A DNA stretch of 64,000 nt from Pleodorina starrii (taxonomy: Eukaryota; Chlorophyta; Chlorophyceae; Chlamydomonadales; Volvocaceae): the NCBI GenBank assembly GCA_030267565.1, contig BRXU01000001.1, forward strand, positions 8,376,001 through 8,440,000, in the 5' to 3' direction. Shown here in pieces: positions 48,507-59,835 of the stretch. Position 1 is the stretch's first letter. Each line of letters begins with the position of its first letter. A model generated the notes under the pieces. It searched no databases. It was given only the letters and a program-made list of their open reading frames with translations, and had not been told where the DNA came from. Position numbers and translations under genes: made by a program.

Positions 48507-51500
48507 TCATGCGATGTGCCTGAGCGCGGAGACGCCCAGGCCCATCCCCAGGAATGTGCCGATGGCATACCCCAGGGTGGAGGTGAGGATGCCCGGGACC
48601 ACGGAGGAGGTCCAGCCCTTGGCGGCGGCCATACCCGCAACCGTGGAGGGGCCTGAGGGGGCAGGAGGAGGGGGCGGGAGGGGGCAGGAGGAGGGGGCGG
48701 GAGGGGGCAGGAGGGGGCGGGAGGGGGCGGGAGGGGGCAGGAGGGGGCGGGAGGGGGCAGGAGGGGGCGGGAGGGGGCGGGAGGGGGCAGGAGGGGGCAG
48801 GAGGGGGCAGGAGGGGGCAGGAGGGGGCGGGAGGGGGCAGGAGGGGGCGGGAGGGGGCAGGAGGGGGCAGGAGGGGGCAGGAGGGGGCAGGAGGGGGCGG
48901 GAGGGGGCAGGAGGGGGCAGGAGGGGGCAGGAGGGGGCGGGAGGGGGCAGGAGGGGGCGGGAGGGGGCAGGAGGGGGCGGGAGGGGGCGGGAGGGGGCAG
49001 GAGGGGGCAGGAGGGGGCAGGAGGGGGCGGGAGGGGGCAGGAGGGGGCGGGAGGGGGCAGGAGGGGGCAGGAGGGGGCGGGAGGGGGCAGGAGGGGGCGG
49101 GAGGGGGCAGGAGGGGGCGGGAGGAGGCGGGAGGGGGCAGGAGGGGGCAGGAGGGGGCAGGAGGGGGCGGGAGGGGGCAGGAGGGGGCAGGAGGGGGCAG
49201 GAGGGGGCGTGAGGGGGCAGGAGGGGGCGGGAGGGGGCAGGAGGGGGCGGGAGGGGGCAGGAGGAGGCAGGAGGAGGGGGCGGGAGGGGGAAGAAGCCCA
49301 AGGAGGGTCAGGGGGAGGGGGCAGGAGAAGGGGGCAGTCCCGGAGAGCGAGGCGGGACAGCGGGACAGCGAGAACTCGGAAGGAGAAGAGGGACAGCAGC
49401 CCCCGGGAAGCCGGGATGCGGTACGGCATGCAGCCAGGAGGTGCGGGAGCCCCAGCCTCCCCCCCCCGCCCCCACCCCCACGTGTGCAAACCCCCGTGTG
49501 TGGGGCTGTGTGGGGCATGCCGCCGCAAAATCACTGCTGATTGACAATCAGCAGCCGGTCCCGGTGCTGCGACCTCTGCTGCTGCCTGCCTGCCTCCAGC
49601 CTCCCCTTCCCCCCCCCGGCAGCGCGAGCCTCCTTCCCTCCCCCCCAATCCCCTCCGGATGCTGAGCCGATCGCGGACCCACTCGGCTCCATCAGCGGAC
49701 CACCCCCAGCCCCAGCAGACCGCACCTCAGGCCTCTGGCCGCCTTCACACAACCCAACCCAGCCCTAGCCCAGACCCCACCCCACCCTGACCCAGCCCAT
49801 CCAATCCCCACCCAATCCGCTCCCTGCCTGCCTTACCCACCCCTCTCCCATCCACCCCTCTCCCACCCTCCCCAGCCCCAGTGCCCCACCCACCCCCAAT
49901 GTTTGCATTCGACGCCAGCAGCAGCTCCCGCACACTGAACCCCGCCAGCCGGCCCACCCCCAGCAGCAGCCCCAGGTGCGCCCCCAGCGCCAGCAGAGAG
50001 AACAGGAACAACACGGGAGCGGTCTGAACCACCAGACCAACATTGGCGGAGGCGCCGATGGTGGCGTAGAAGATCTGGGGGGGAGAGGGGAGGGAGGTGG
50101 GGAGGGGAGGTGGGGAGGTGGGGAGGGGCAGGGAGGTGGGGAGGAGCGGGGAGGGGCGGGGAGGGGGCGGGGAAAGGGTTATCGAAGTGAAAAAGATATC
50201 GCGGGGGGAAAGGCAAGGGAAGGGAAGGGGCGGAGGCGGAGGCGGAGGCGGAGGCGGCGCTAGGGAGCGGGCCCGGAAAGAACCCCCGGGGGGTTTGGGG
50301 GCCAGGAAGGGGAGGTGTGTGTGTATGTTAGCGGGAACTCTGTGTATAGCCCACCCCCACCCCATCCCCGCTCCCACCCCCATCCCCGCCCCCGCCCCCA
50401 CCCCTCAGCCCCACCCCCACACGCCCACGCAACCCCCCCCTCCTGACCTGCATAAGCAGCTGCGCCAGCCCCTCCGCTGAGGGCACCAGCGGCGCCATCA
50501 GGCGGGGGGCCGCGGTGGCCAGAGTCACCGTAAGGGCGGTGATGAGGCTGATGGACTGACCGGGGATGCCCCAACAGCGGGCGGCGCTGACGGATACGTA
50601 GCAGACGGCGGCGGAGAGGGACAGAGCGGCGAGAGCCTCGGGGACCTGGGAGTGTGGGGGGGTAGGGGTGGGCGGTGGGGTTAAGGGTTGGGGGTGGGGA
50701 CGGGGGGACGGTGAAGTGGGCGGTGAAGGGGGCGGAGGGGGGGAGGGGGAGGGGGCGAATGTCCAAAGCGGTTAAGCTGCCGAGTTGAGCCTTACCACGT
50801 AGATGGATAGGTTTAGGGGGGGGGGGGTAATCACTACAGGCCGCAGCGAAGGAATCGTGGTGACATTGGCGAGTTGACACACGGGGGTAAAAATGTATTC
50901 GGTGTGTGTATGTGTGTGTTTGGTGTGTAGGAGGTGGTTGTAAGCGGGGCTGTGCCGTACCCGCTACCCTTTACCCTTTACCCGCTACCCGCTACCCGCT
51001 ACCCGCCACAAACAAACACTTCCTCGCCAAGTGGCCCACAGCCCCACAACCCCACAGCCCCACAACCCCACAGCCCCACAGCCCCACAGCCCCACAACCC
51101 CACAGCCCCACAACCCCACAGCCCCACAGCCCCACAACCCCACAGCCCCACAACCCCACAACCCCACAACCCCACAACCCCACAGCCCCACAGCCCCACA
51201 ACCCCACAGCCCCACAGCCCCACAACCCCACAGCCCCACAGCCCCACAGCCCCACAACCCCACAGCCCCACAACCCCACAGCCCCACAGCCCCACAACCC
51301 CACAGCCCCACAGCCCCACAACCCCACAGCCCCACAGCCCCACAGCCCCACAACCCCACAGCCCCACAACCCCACAACCCCACAACCCCACAACCCCACA
51401 GCCCCACAGCCCCACAACCCCACAGCCCCACAGCCCCACAACCCCACAGCCCCACAACCCCACAGCCCCCCAGCCCCACAGCCCCACAGCCCCACAGCCC

Positions 51501-54500
51501 CACAGCCCCACAACCCCACAACCCCACAACCCCACAGCCCCACAGCCCCACACCCCCACAGCCCCACAGCCCCACAGCCCCACAGCCCCACAACCCCACA
51601 ACCCCACAACCCCACAGCCCCACAGCCCCACAACCCCACAACCCCACAGCCCCACAACCCCACAACCCAACAACCCCACAGCCCCACAGCCCCACAGCCC
51701 CACAGCCCGGTGGCGCACCGTTATGACTTTACCGCCACCTCCGCCGCCTCCATGCCCCCCACCTCCGCCTGCCGCCCCTGTCGAGGTGCCGGCGACTGAG
51801 GCTTGCTGCCCTTCCGCCTGCCCCTGCCCCTGCCCCTGCGCGGGAGCCTGGCCTCCCCCTGCCCCTGCCCCTCCCTCTTCCCCTCCCGCTGCCGCTGCCC
51901 CTCCCGCTGCCACTGCCGCTTGGTCTGGCGGTATGTTCCTGGCCAGGGCGTATATGGCGACAAAGTAGAGAGTGAGGATGAGGTCATCCGCCGCCAGACC
52001 GGCTCCAAATGTGGAGGGGGAGAGGGACAGAGCCTCCGAAACCGCCATGTAGTTGACTGCGCCGCCGATGTGTCGGGCGGTGAGGGCGGAGGCGACCTGG
52101 GGGGTGTGGGGGGGATGAGGGGGGGGGCGGGGGGGGGGAGGTCGGGGAGCAGCGTGGGGGAGGGAAAGGGGGGCGGGTGTAAGGTTGCAGCCGGGGAGTG
52201 GGGGCGCACGTTGTGCATGCGGTGCATGGGGGGTAGAGTCTGACATTCTGAAGAGGCTGACGGGGGAGTACCGTGTAGTAAGAAAGACAGCGTAGCGGGG
52301 TTTGAGAATTAGAATACAGAAACCGCTGCGGGGGGGGTGAGATGTGTGCCGGGCCCGCCTCTCCTCCCCACCTTCCATCCCTCCTCCCCACCTTCCATCC
52401 CTCCTCCCCACCTTCCATCCCTCCTCCCCACCTTCCATCCCTCCTCCCCCAGGAATCTGCCCAGTGGAAACACCGCCATCGCAGCCAGGGATCCGGCCAG
52501 GGTGGCGGCACTGCCCAGCAGGAAGGCGACCAACAGACGACCCGTCTGAGACAGAATACGCCTGAGGGAGGGAGGGTGGGCGGGTGGGCGTGTAGCGTGC
52601 GTGCATGTGCGTATATAGGGACAGAGAGGATGGGGAAGAGGTGAAGAGAGTTATACCCCACCACGCCCTACACATCCGTACGACACGTCCGTATACCGCA
52701 CCACGTCCGTACACATCCATGCCCCCCCCCCGCCACCACCCCCACCTTAGATCCGCCGCGAATAGCAGCATGGGTATGGCCAGTGGCAGCAGGTACTTGT
52801 ACACGGTGTGTAGCTCGGGGGCGGAGGGAGGCAGCAGACCCACATTGGCTAGCAACATACCAGCCAGGGTGGACACAAGCGCACTGGGGGGGCGAGCAGG
52901 GGAGGGAGGGAGGGAGAGGGGGCAGACGTGTGGGCGTGTGGGGTTGCGTGTGTGTGCGTGCGTGTGTGTGTGTGGATGGATGGGCGAAGAAGGAAGGAAG
53001 AGGAATGCGCCCACACGCCCAATGGGCTCATGACCCGTTATTTCCCACGAGCCCATTGAAAGTTTGAAACCCCCCCAGGTACGGTGCTGGTACAGTACGG
53101 CACCCAACCGCTCAACCACCTACCCGCTCAGCTCCTTGCCCAGCCGGGTCCGCTCCGACCTGGAGGGCCGCTCCAGGGAGGGCAGGGGAGGGCAGGGGAG
53201 GGGAGGGGAGGGCAGGGGAGGGCAGGGGAGGGGAGGGGAGGGCAGGGGAGGGGAGGGGAGGGCAGGGGAGGGCAGGGGAGGGGAGGGCAGGGGAGGGGAG
53301 GGGAGGGCAGGGGAGGGGAGGGGAGGGGAGGGGAGGGGAGGGGAGGGGAGGGGAGGGGAGGGGAGGGGAGGGGAGGGGAGGGGAGGGGAGGGGAGGGGAG
53401 GGGAGGGGAGGGGAGGGGAGGGGAGGGGAGGGGAGGGGAGGGGAGGGGAGGGGAGGGGAGGGGAGGGCAGGGGAGGGCAGGGGAGGGGAGGGCAGGGGAG
53501 GGGAGGGGAGGGGAGGGGAGGGGAGGGGAGGGGAGGGGAGGGCAGGGGAGGGCAGGGGAGGGCAGGGGAGGGCAGGGGAGGGGAGGGGAGGGGAGGTGAG
53601 GGCAGGGGAGGGCAGGGGAGGGGAGGGGAGGGCAGGGGAGGGGAGGGGAGGGGAGGGGAGGGGAGGGGAGGGGAGGGGAGGGGAGGGGAGGGGAGGGGAG
53701 GGGAGGGGAGGGGAGGGGAGGGGAGGGGAGGGGAGGGGAGGGGAGGGGAGGGGAGGGGAGGGGAGGGGAGGGGAGGGGAGGGGAGGGGAGGGGAGGGGAG
53801 GGGAGGGGAGGGGAGGGGAGGGGAGGGGAGGGGAGGGGAGGGGAGGGGAGGGGAGGGGAGGGGAGGGGAGGGGAGGGGAGGGGAGGGGAGGGGAGGGGAG
53901 GGGAGGGGAGGGGAGGGGAGGGGAGGGGAGGGGAGGGGAGGGGAGGGGAGGGGAGGGGAGGGGAGGGGAGGGGAGGGGAGGGGAGGGGAGGGGAGGGGAG
54001 GGGAGGGGAGGGGAGGGGAGGGGAGGGGAGGGGAACCCAGGAGGGGAGGCGAGGGGCAAAAGCGGCAGGAGGTCGCGTGAGAAAGGAAGACACCCACAGG
54101 GCGGCCTCGAGAGCCCCTATTGCCAAGCCAATGCAAAACTGCGGGTAAGCTTTCAAGGTTGGCAGAGTCATTCCTTCAACGAATGGACTACCGTATATCG
54201 GCAATGTCATTACTGGCCATTACCGCCCCCTGACAGAGGTCCACACGACCGAGTGGTTTGGTGGTGGTGCGGCAATCGCCCGCCAGACGGAACCCGGCCC
54301 CCCGTATGGTCCCACCAGTGACCACCCAGTCCCCGTTCGCCCGGTGGCCTTCCGCCGCCGCCCGGCTTCGGCTCCTTTCCCTCCCGGCCGCGCGCTCGTT
54401 TTATTTCTGCTGGAGATATCATGTAATCCGCAGGTAATATCCCAGGTAACTGCGTTGCGTTCCCTCGTCCCGGGCCGTTTTAATTACCCCCTCCCCCCCT

Positions 54501-54955
54501 GGATCTCACCACAGCCCGAATGCGCCCGCCAGCACCAGCCCCGTCCACACGCCCCAGGGGCCTTGAAGCGGCAGCAGCGTCGGCAGCTCCGGAACCGACA
54601 AACCGCCCATGTTAAAGCCAGCCGCGGCAGCGGCGGCGGGGACGGGAGCAGGGGCGATGAGGGAGCGGCGCTGCGTGGCGCCGCTGCGTCGAGGAGCGAC
54701 TGGGGTCCAGCGTGCTGTCGTTGTCGCCGCCGATGCTGCCATGGCTACTGCCATGGATGTCGACGCTGCTGCCGCATAGCTGCCTGCGGCAGTGGCCGCC
54801 GCAGCGGTGAGGTTGGACGGCGCTGCTGAGGTTGAAGGTCGAGGAGCGGCTGGCCGGGGGGCCAGAGCGCGCCGGGTGAGGCCGTCGAGATGGCATGGCG
54901 CACGGCGCGGTAGCGCGCGGGGCTGTGCGCAACAAGACCCCGGCGCGGGCAACAT
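48507..54955 (-). CDS. DUF819 family membrane protein, plastid-type
   Basis: Eight exons (54955-54510, 53159-53124, 52883-52746, 52561-52432, 52096-51719, 50645-50448, 50074-49894, 48652-48507) encode 550 residues with consistent phases. The first ~100 residues are rich in Ala, Arg, Pro and Ser, like a chloroplast transit peptide. The DUF819 pattern follows in order: [131 protein letters not shown] and [11 protein letters not shown] at the C-terminus. The family has about ten or more membrane helices and an unproven transport role; plant members are predicted plastid proteins. A Gly/Gln-rich insertion of about 70 residues follows the exon-5 helix. Four of its introns contain minisatellites. 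It is divergent from the DMT gene. Confidence 0.92.
48656..49287. repeat. 10-bp (GAGGGGGCRG)n minisatellite in DUF819 intron
   Basis: About sixty copies of a 10-bp unit occur; units differ mainly by A or G at one position (GGCAGG/GGCGGG). On the gene strand it is a pyrimidine-rich CCCCCTCCTGC array that runs directly into the acceptor of the last exon at 48653, so it serves as that acceptor's polypyrimidine tract. Confidence 0.93.
51035..51709. repeat. 9-bp (CCCCACARC)n minisatellite in DUF819 intron
   Basis: About 74 copies of CCCCACAGC or CCCCACAAC lie in the intron that starts at the donor of the exon 52096-51719. The array begins within about 10 bp of that donor. The 9-bp period keeps all frames open, which explains the long false ORFs here. 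Confidence 0.93.
52354..52447. repeat. 20-bp tandem repeat containing the 5' splice site of DUF819 exon 4
   Basis: Four to five copies of CTCCTCCCCACCTTCCATCC occur. On the gene strand each copy carries GGATGGAAG followed by GTGGGG. The first copy supplies the real exon end (GWK at 52432) and its donor; the later copies are extra donor look-alikes inside the intron. Confidence 0.88.
53170..54033. repeat. 5-bp (GGGGA)n satellite in first intron of DUF819 gene
   Basis: About 170 pentamer units occur. The part nearest exon 2 (53170-53633) mixes GGGGA and GGGCA units; from about 53634 to 54033 about 80 GGGGA units are uninterrupted. On the gene strand it is (CCCCT)n and ends about 10 bp from the acceptor at 53160. 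Confidence 0.95.
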
Positions 54956-55283
54956 TTTGTCGCCTTCCTAACTGACCCCCGGATTTTGCGTTGACAATTA
55001 AATTGCGGAGCACGTTTCTTCAAGCTAGGGGTCAATTTGCAAGCGAGCGAGTGCGCCGAGGAATTCTACAGTAAGATTTGATTACTATGCAGAAAAATCA
55101 TATATGCGAGTGCAACTCGCAAGCCATCGAAGCCATCTCTCGTCGACCCTGTCGTAGAATCTAACCGAATCCGTTGGCGCTTTACCTGGAACTCTGACGC
55201 CCTAAGTTGCGACAGTATCTTACTGTTCAAACATCCCTTAAAATGTAAAAACTCTCTTATATGAATTTTATACAACTTTTAGA
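54956..55283. promoter_or_regulatory. Divergent promoter region of DUF819 and DMT genes
   Basis: The 328 bp between the two divergent ATGs are AT-rich compared with both genes, especially 55060-55280. TATA-like strings occur near 55095-55106 and 55257-55272. Both transcripts must start within it, so the two membrane-protein genes probably share control elements. Confidence 0.55.
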
Positions 55284-57810
55284 ATGCAGGCTCTCATCCC
55301 GGGCGCCTTGAAGCGGCTACTGCTGGCATCCAACTTTCGCGGATACTCGCGGGTTCCGGGCGCAAGCGAGGTGCGCACCCACAACCACGGTGATTATGAC
55401 GTCGCCGATAGCGTCGCCTCAACAAACGGCCCCGACGCCTCCAACCGGCACTATCACCCGCAGCAGCAGACCACTATTACGACGACGTCCACGGCAGCAG
55501 CGGGGACGCCCTCCCTCCAAACATCGCCGGATGCTGCGCTTCGTGGCCCCGCCCAACCGCATGTCAACCCACAACGACATCCGCAGCAACAGCAGCAGCA
55601 AGGCCACGGCCACGTTCCGCTGTTCGCGTACCCCTTGCTTGTGGCTGCGGTGAGGGCCGCAGTACAGCGCAGTACAGCGCAGCACAGTGCAGTACAGTAC
55701 AGTGCAGTACAGTGTACGGCATGGGATGTGTGGGCGTGTGGGCGCTTTAGATTTCGGGAAGGTGAAGGGGGACAAGAAGAATGATACCGGGGTGAAGGGG
55801 GGATCTGGGGGCGGAATGCATCACTTATACCACCGGGAAGGGGGTAAGAAGGGCTGCAAGGGGGTTCTGTTCGGCCCAGGGATACTCCCCTTCGGGTACT
55901 TCTTCTTCGATTGATTCCGCCTTCGTACGACAGTCCGTCAGCCTATTGCCTAATTCGAGCTGTCTTGCGTTTACCCCTAACCCCCCATCCCTGCCCCGCC
56001 CCTGCTCTGGCCCCCGCCTCCCGCCCTGCTGCCCCCCTCCCCCTCCACTCCCCGGCGAGCTGGCGCAGGTCTTTGCGGTGTCGTCCGCCGCCACCGTCTT
56101 CAGGTAAGTCTGCCGTACACTGCTACTGTACGTCCGTATTTTGTACTACGACCGTACCCCCTTCCAGCACCCACCCACCCAACCACCCACTCACCCGCGG
56201 TACCGCACCGCCCCCTCCCGCGACTTTGCCATCCGCGCCTTGCCCAGCTTTAAAACCCCCTTCTGCCCCCCTCCCCTCCCTCTCCCCCCCAGCCTGATGC
56301 CCGAGGTCCCCGCCATCACACTTGCCGCCTGGAGGCTGCAACTCACCTCTGTGCTCCTGGGGGTGGGGGCGGTGGCGCAGTGGAGGCACCTGGTGGGAGA
56401 GGGAGGGAGGGAGGGAGGGGGGCGGGGGAGGGGGGAGGTGGAGCTTACAGCAGGTGGGAGGAGGAGCTAAAAACCTGGAATTAGCTGGAAAGGAAAGGTT
56501 CAGCTCAAAAGCACCACCATCCCTCACCGCCCTCAACCCTTTCCCGCCAAACAAATGACCCCTCCCCGCCGCCATCCCGTGTCCCTCCGCCCTCACCCGC
56601 CCCTCCCCCTCCCCTCCCCTCCCTGCCGCTTCCCGCCCCGCCCCGCCCCAACCCCCTCCCCCGCCCTCCAGTCCCCCTCCGACCGCTCCCGCGCCCTCCG
56701 CTCCTGCGGCTGGTTGGTCGGCAGCGGCGCCTGCCTGGCTGTCCACTTCGGTTCCTGGGTGTGGGGTCTGCAGCACACCTCCCTCACCCACTCGCTACTG
56801 CTGGTGTCAGCCACTCCGCTGCTGCTGGCGGCACTGGCGCTGACCACCGGGTCGAGACTGTCAGCCGGGGAGCTGGGGGGGACACTGCTGGGGCTGGCGG
56901 GTGGGTGGGCGGGCGGGGGGGTGTGGGCGGGGGGGGGTGTGGGCGGGCGGGGCGGATGTTGTGTTTACTGTGTTACAGTGTGCCTGCCTGCCTGCCTGAC
57001 TGTCTGACTGACTGACTGACTGACTGACTTTGGTAGCGGGGTCGGGAGGGCGGTGTGTGGGTGGGTGGGTGGGTGTGGGTGGGTGGGTGTGGGTGGGTAG
57101 GTAGGTGGGGTTGGGGGTGTGTTATTGGGCCGGCTGCGGCGGTTGGGGGCGGAGGCACCGGACCATTGCTCGGGGGAGGGGGTTTATGGAACTGCGCGCG
57201 TTGCGGCTGCTCTCTAGCCCCTGCCCCCCTGCCTCCCTGCCCGTCCTGTCCTGCCCTGTTGTGTCCTGCCCTGCCTGCCGGGCCGAGCGGGGCTGAGGCC
57301 CGCGCCCTACGCCCCGCCACTCCACTCCCCACACCGGCCCGTTCACCCCTCCCTGCCCCTCCCTTTCCCCCCTCCAGGTGCGGTGGTGTTGTCGGTGGGT
57401 GCCTCCGGGGGAGGTGAGGCCCGGGTGGGGCTGGCGGGCGACCTGGCGTCACTGCTCGCATCGGCCGTCATGGTGGGTGGGTAAGGGTGGGTGGATGGGG
57501 TGGGTGGGAGGCGTGGGGTGGGTGGGTACCTGGGTAGAGGGGTGGCTCACCTACCGGTACATCAAGACGGGTCTGAGACGGGAGCTAGCTCGCCGCGCCA
57601 CCGCCTCACGTCGCCACTGCCTCGTGGCCCCGCTCCCGGGTATCCATCGCTCGTTAGTTCGTTAGTTCGTTGGTTCGTTAATTCGTTACTTCGTCCGTGT
57701 TCCCCCGCAGGTGGGGTATCTGTCTGTGGGCCGGCGGCTGCGGCAGTGGATGCCCATCTTCGTGTACGCATTCCCGGTCACCGCCGCGGCGGCACTGGCG
57801 CTGACACTGG
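55284..57810 (+). CDS. EamA/DMT-superfamily transporter (5' part; continues past the repeats)
   Basis: Six exons (55284-55649, 56069-56103, 56293-56392, 56672-56900, 57378-57472, 57711-57810) give 308 residues in consistent phase, ending in phase 1, so more exons must lie beyond the window. The N-terminal ~105 residues are polar, His/Gln-rich and cytosolic in character. EamA-type segments follow in order: FAVSSAATVFR, ITLAAWRLQLTSVLL, GWLVGSGACLAVHFGSWVW, LQHTSLTHSLLLVSATPLLL, SAGELGGTLLGLAG, GLAGDLASLLASAVM and VGYLSVGRRLRQWMPIFVYA, then the start of the next helix. This is the first five helices and the start of the second EamA repeat. DMT carriers export metabolites or exchange sugar phosphates; the substrate cannot be told here. 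Introns contain TGGG and TGGC runs. Confidence 0.88.
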
Positions 57811-57860
57811 GTGGGTGGGTGGCTGGGTGGGTGGAGGGTGTGTGTGGGTGTGTGTGTGGG

Positions 57861-57862
<2 letters not shown>

Positions 57863-57911
<49 letters not shown>

Positions 57912-57912
57912 A
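57863..57912. repeat. (GGCT)n tetranucleotide repeat
   Basis: About eleven GGCT units occur in the intron after exon 6 of the DMT gene. They are preceded by GTGGGT-type repeats starting at the splice donor (57811 onward). Confidence 0.9.
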
Positions 57913-58151
57913 CTGCCTGGCTACTTCTGCGGCGGTGCGGGTCGGAGAGCGGTACACTTGGAGGTGGGGGTTGTGGAGGTGGAGGTCAAGGTGTAGGGTC
58001 AAGGTGTGCAGGCAGATGGCAGCGACAGGGAGTTGTTTTAGTCGTGGCCCCGAGCCGTGTGCGGAACAGGACCGACCCGTGGGTCACTGGTGAGCACCCG
58101 CGAACCAGGGGTCGGTCCAATCGCGGGTCTCCGCGGCCGCTTCACCCCCAG

Positions 58152-59834
58152 GACAGGACAGGACAGGACAGGACAGGACAGGACAGGACAGGACAGGACA
58201 GGACAGGACAGGACAGGACAGGACAGGACAGGACAGGACAGGACAGGACAGGACAGGACAGGACAGGACAGGACAGGACAGGACAGGACAGGACAGGACA
58301 GGACAGGACAGGACAGGACAGGACAGGACAGGACAGGACAGGACAGGACAGGACAGGACAGGACAGGACAGGACAGGACAGGACAGGACAGGACAGGACA
58401 GGACAGGACAGGACAGGACAGGACAGGACAGGACAGGACAGGACAGGACAGGACAGGACAGGACAGGACAGGACAGGACAGGACAGGACAGGACAGGACA
58501 GGACAGGACAGGACAGGACAGGACAGGACAGGACAGGACAGGACAGGACAGGACAGGACAGGACAGGACAGGACAGGACAGGACAGGACAGGACAGGACA
58601 GGACAGGACAGGACAGGACAGGACAGGACAGGACAGGACAGGACAGGACAGGACAGGACAGGACAGGACAGGACAGGACAGGACAGGACAGGACAGGACA
58701 GGACAGGACAGGACAGGACAGGACAGGACAGGACAGGACAGGACAGGACAGGACAGGACAGGACAGGACAGGACAGGACAGGACAGGACAGGACAGGACA
58801 GGACAGGACAGGACAGGACAGGACAGGACAGGACAGGACAGGACAGGACAGGACAGGACAGGACAGGACAGGACAGGACAGGACAGGACAGGACAGGACA
58901 GGACAGGACAGGACAGGACAGGACAGGACAGGACAGGACAGGACAGGACAGGACAGGACAGGACAGGACAGGACAGGACAGGACAGGACAGGACAGGACA
59001 GGACAGGACAGGACAGGACAGGACAGGACAGGACAGGACAGGACAGGACAGGACAGGACAGGACAGGACAGGACAGGACAGGACAGGACAGGACAGGACA
59101 GGACAGGACAGGACAGGACAGGACAGGACAGGACAGGACAGGACAGGACAGGACAGGACAGGACAGGACAGGACAGGACAGGACAGGACAGGACAGGACA
59201 GGACAGGACAGGACAGGACAGGACAGGACAGGACAGGACAGGACAGGACAGGACAGGACAGGACAGGACAGGACAGGACAGGACAGGACAGGACAGGACA
59301 GGACAGGACAGGACAGGACAGGACAGGACAGGACAGGACAGGACAGGACAGGACAGGACAGGACAGGACAGGACAGGACAGGACAGGACAGGACAGGACA
59401 GGACAGGACAGGACAGGACAGGACAGGACAGGACAGGACAGGACAGGACAGGACAGGACAGGACAGGACAGGACAGGACAGGACAGGACAGGACAGGACA
59501 GGACAGGACAGGACAGGACAGGACAGGACAGGACAGGACAGGACAGGACAGGACAGGACAGGACAGGACAGGACAGGACAGGACAGGACAGGACAGGACA
59601 GGACAGGACAGGACAGGACAGGACAGGACAGGACAGGACAGGACAGGACAGGACAGGACAGGACAGGACAGGACAGGACAGGACAGGACAGGACAGGACA
59701 GGACAGGACAGGACAGGACAGGACAGGACAGGACAGGACAGGACAGGACAGGACAGGACAGGACAGGACAGGACAGGACAGGACAGGACAGGACAGGACA
59801 GGACAGGACAGGACAGGACAGGACAGGACAGGAC
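58152..59834. repeat. 5-bp (AGGAC)n satellite, about 336 copies
   Basis: This is a nearly perfect uninterrupted pentamer array of about 1.68 kb. Its 5-bp unit gives a 15-bp, 5-codon repeat (RTGQD and permutations) with no stop in any plus-strand frame. It lies in the DMT intron that begins at 57811. Such perfection over 1.6 kb implies recent expansion. Confidence 0.97.
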
Positions 59835-59835
59835 A

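Noticed and set aside
48419..49648. 409-residue Pro-rich open frame
   Set aside because: It is the stop-free minisatellite of a DUF819 intron read with flanking exon ends; only its last ~48 codons are real.
51035..51709. CRISPR-like regular repeats
   Set aside because: Units are contiguous 9-bp tandem copies without spacers, in a eukaryotic intron.
50999..53119. 706-residue open frame on the minus strand
   Set aside because: It merges real DUF819 exons with intron sequence and a 9-bp repeat that keeps frames open; the splice model explains the family matches better.
53064..54080. 338-residue Gly/Arg/Glu-rich open frame
   Set aside because: It is purely a translation of the (GGGGA)n array with no non-repeat coding content.
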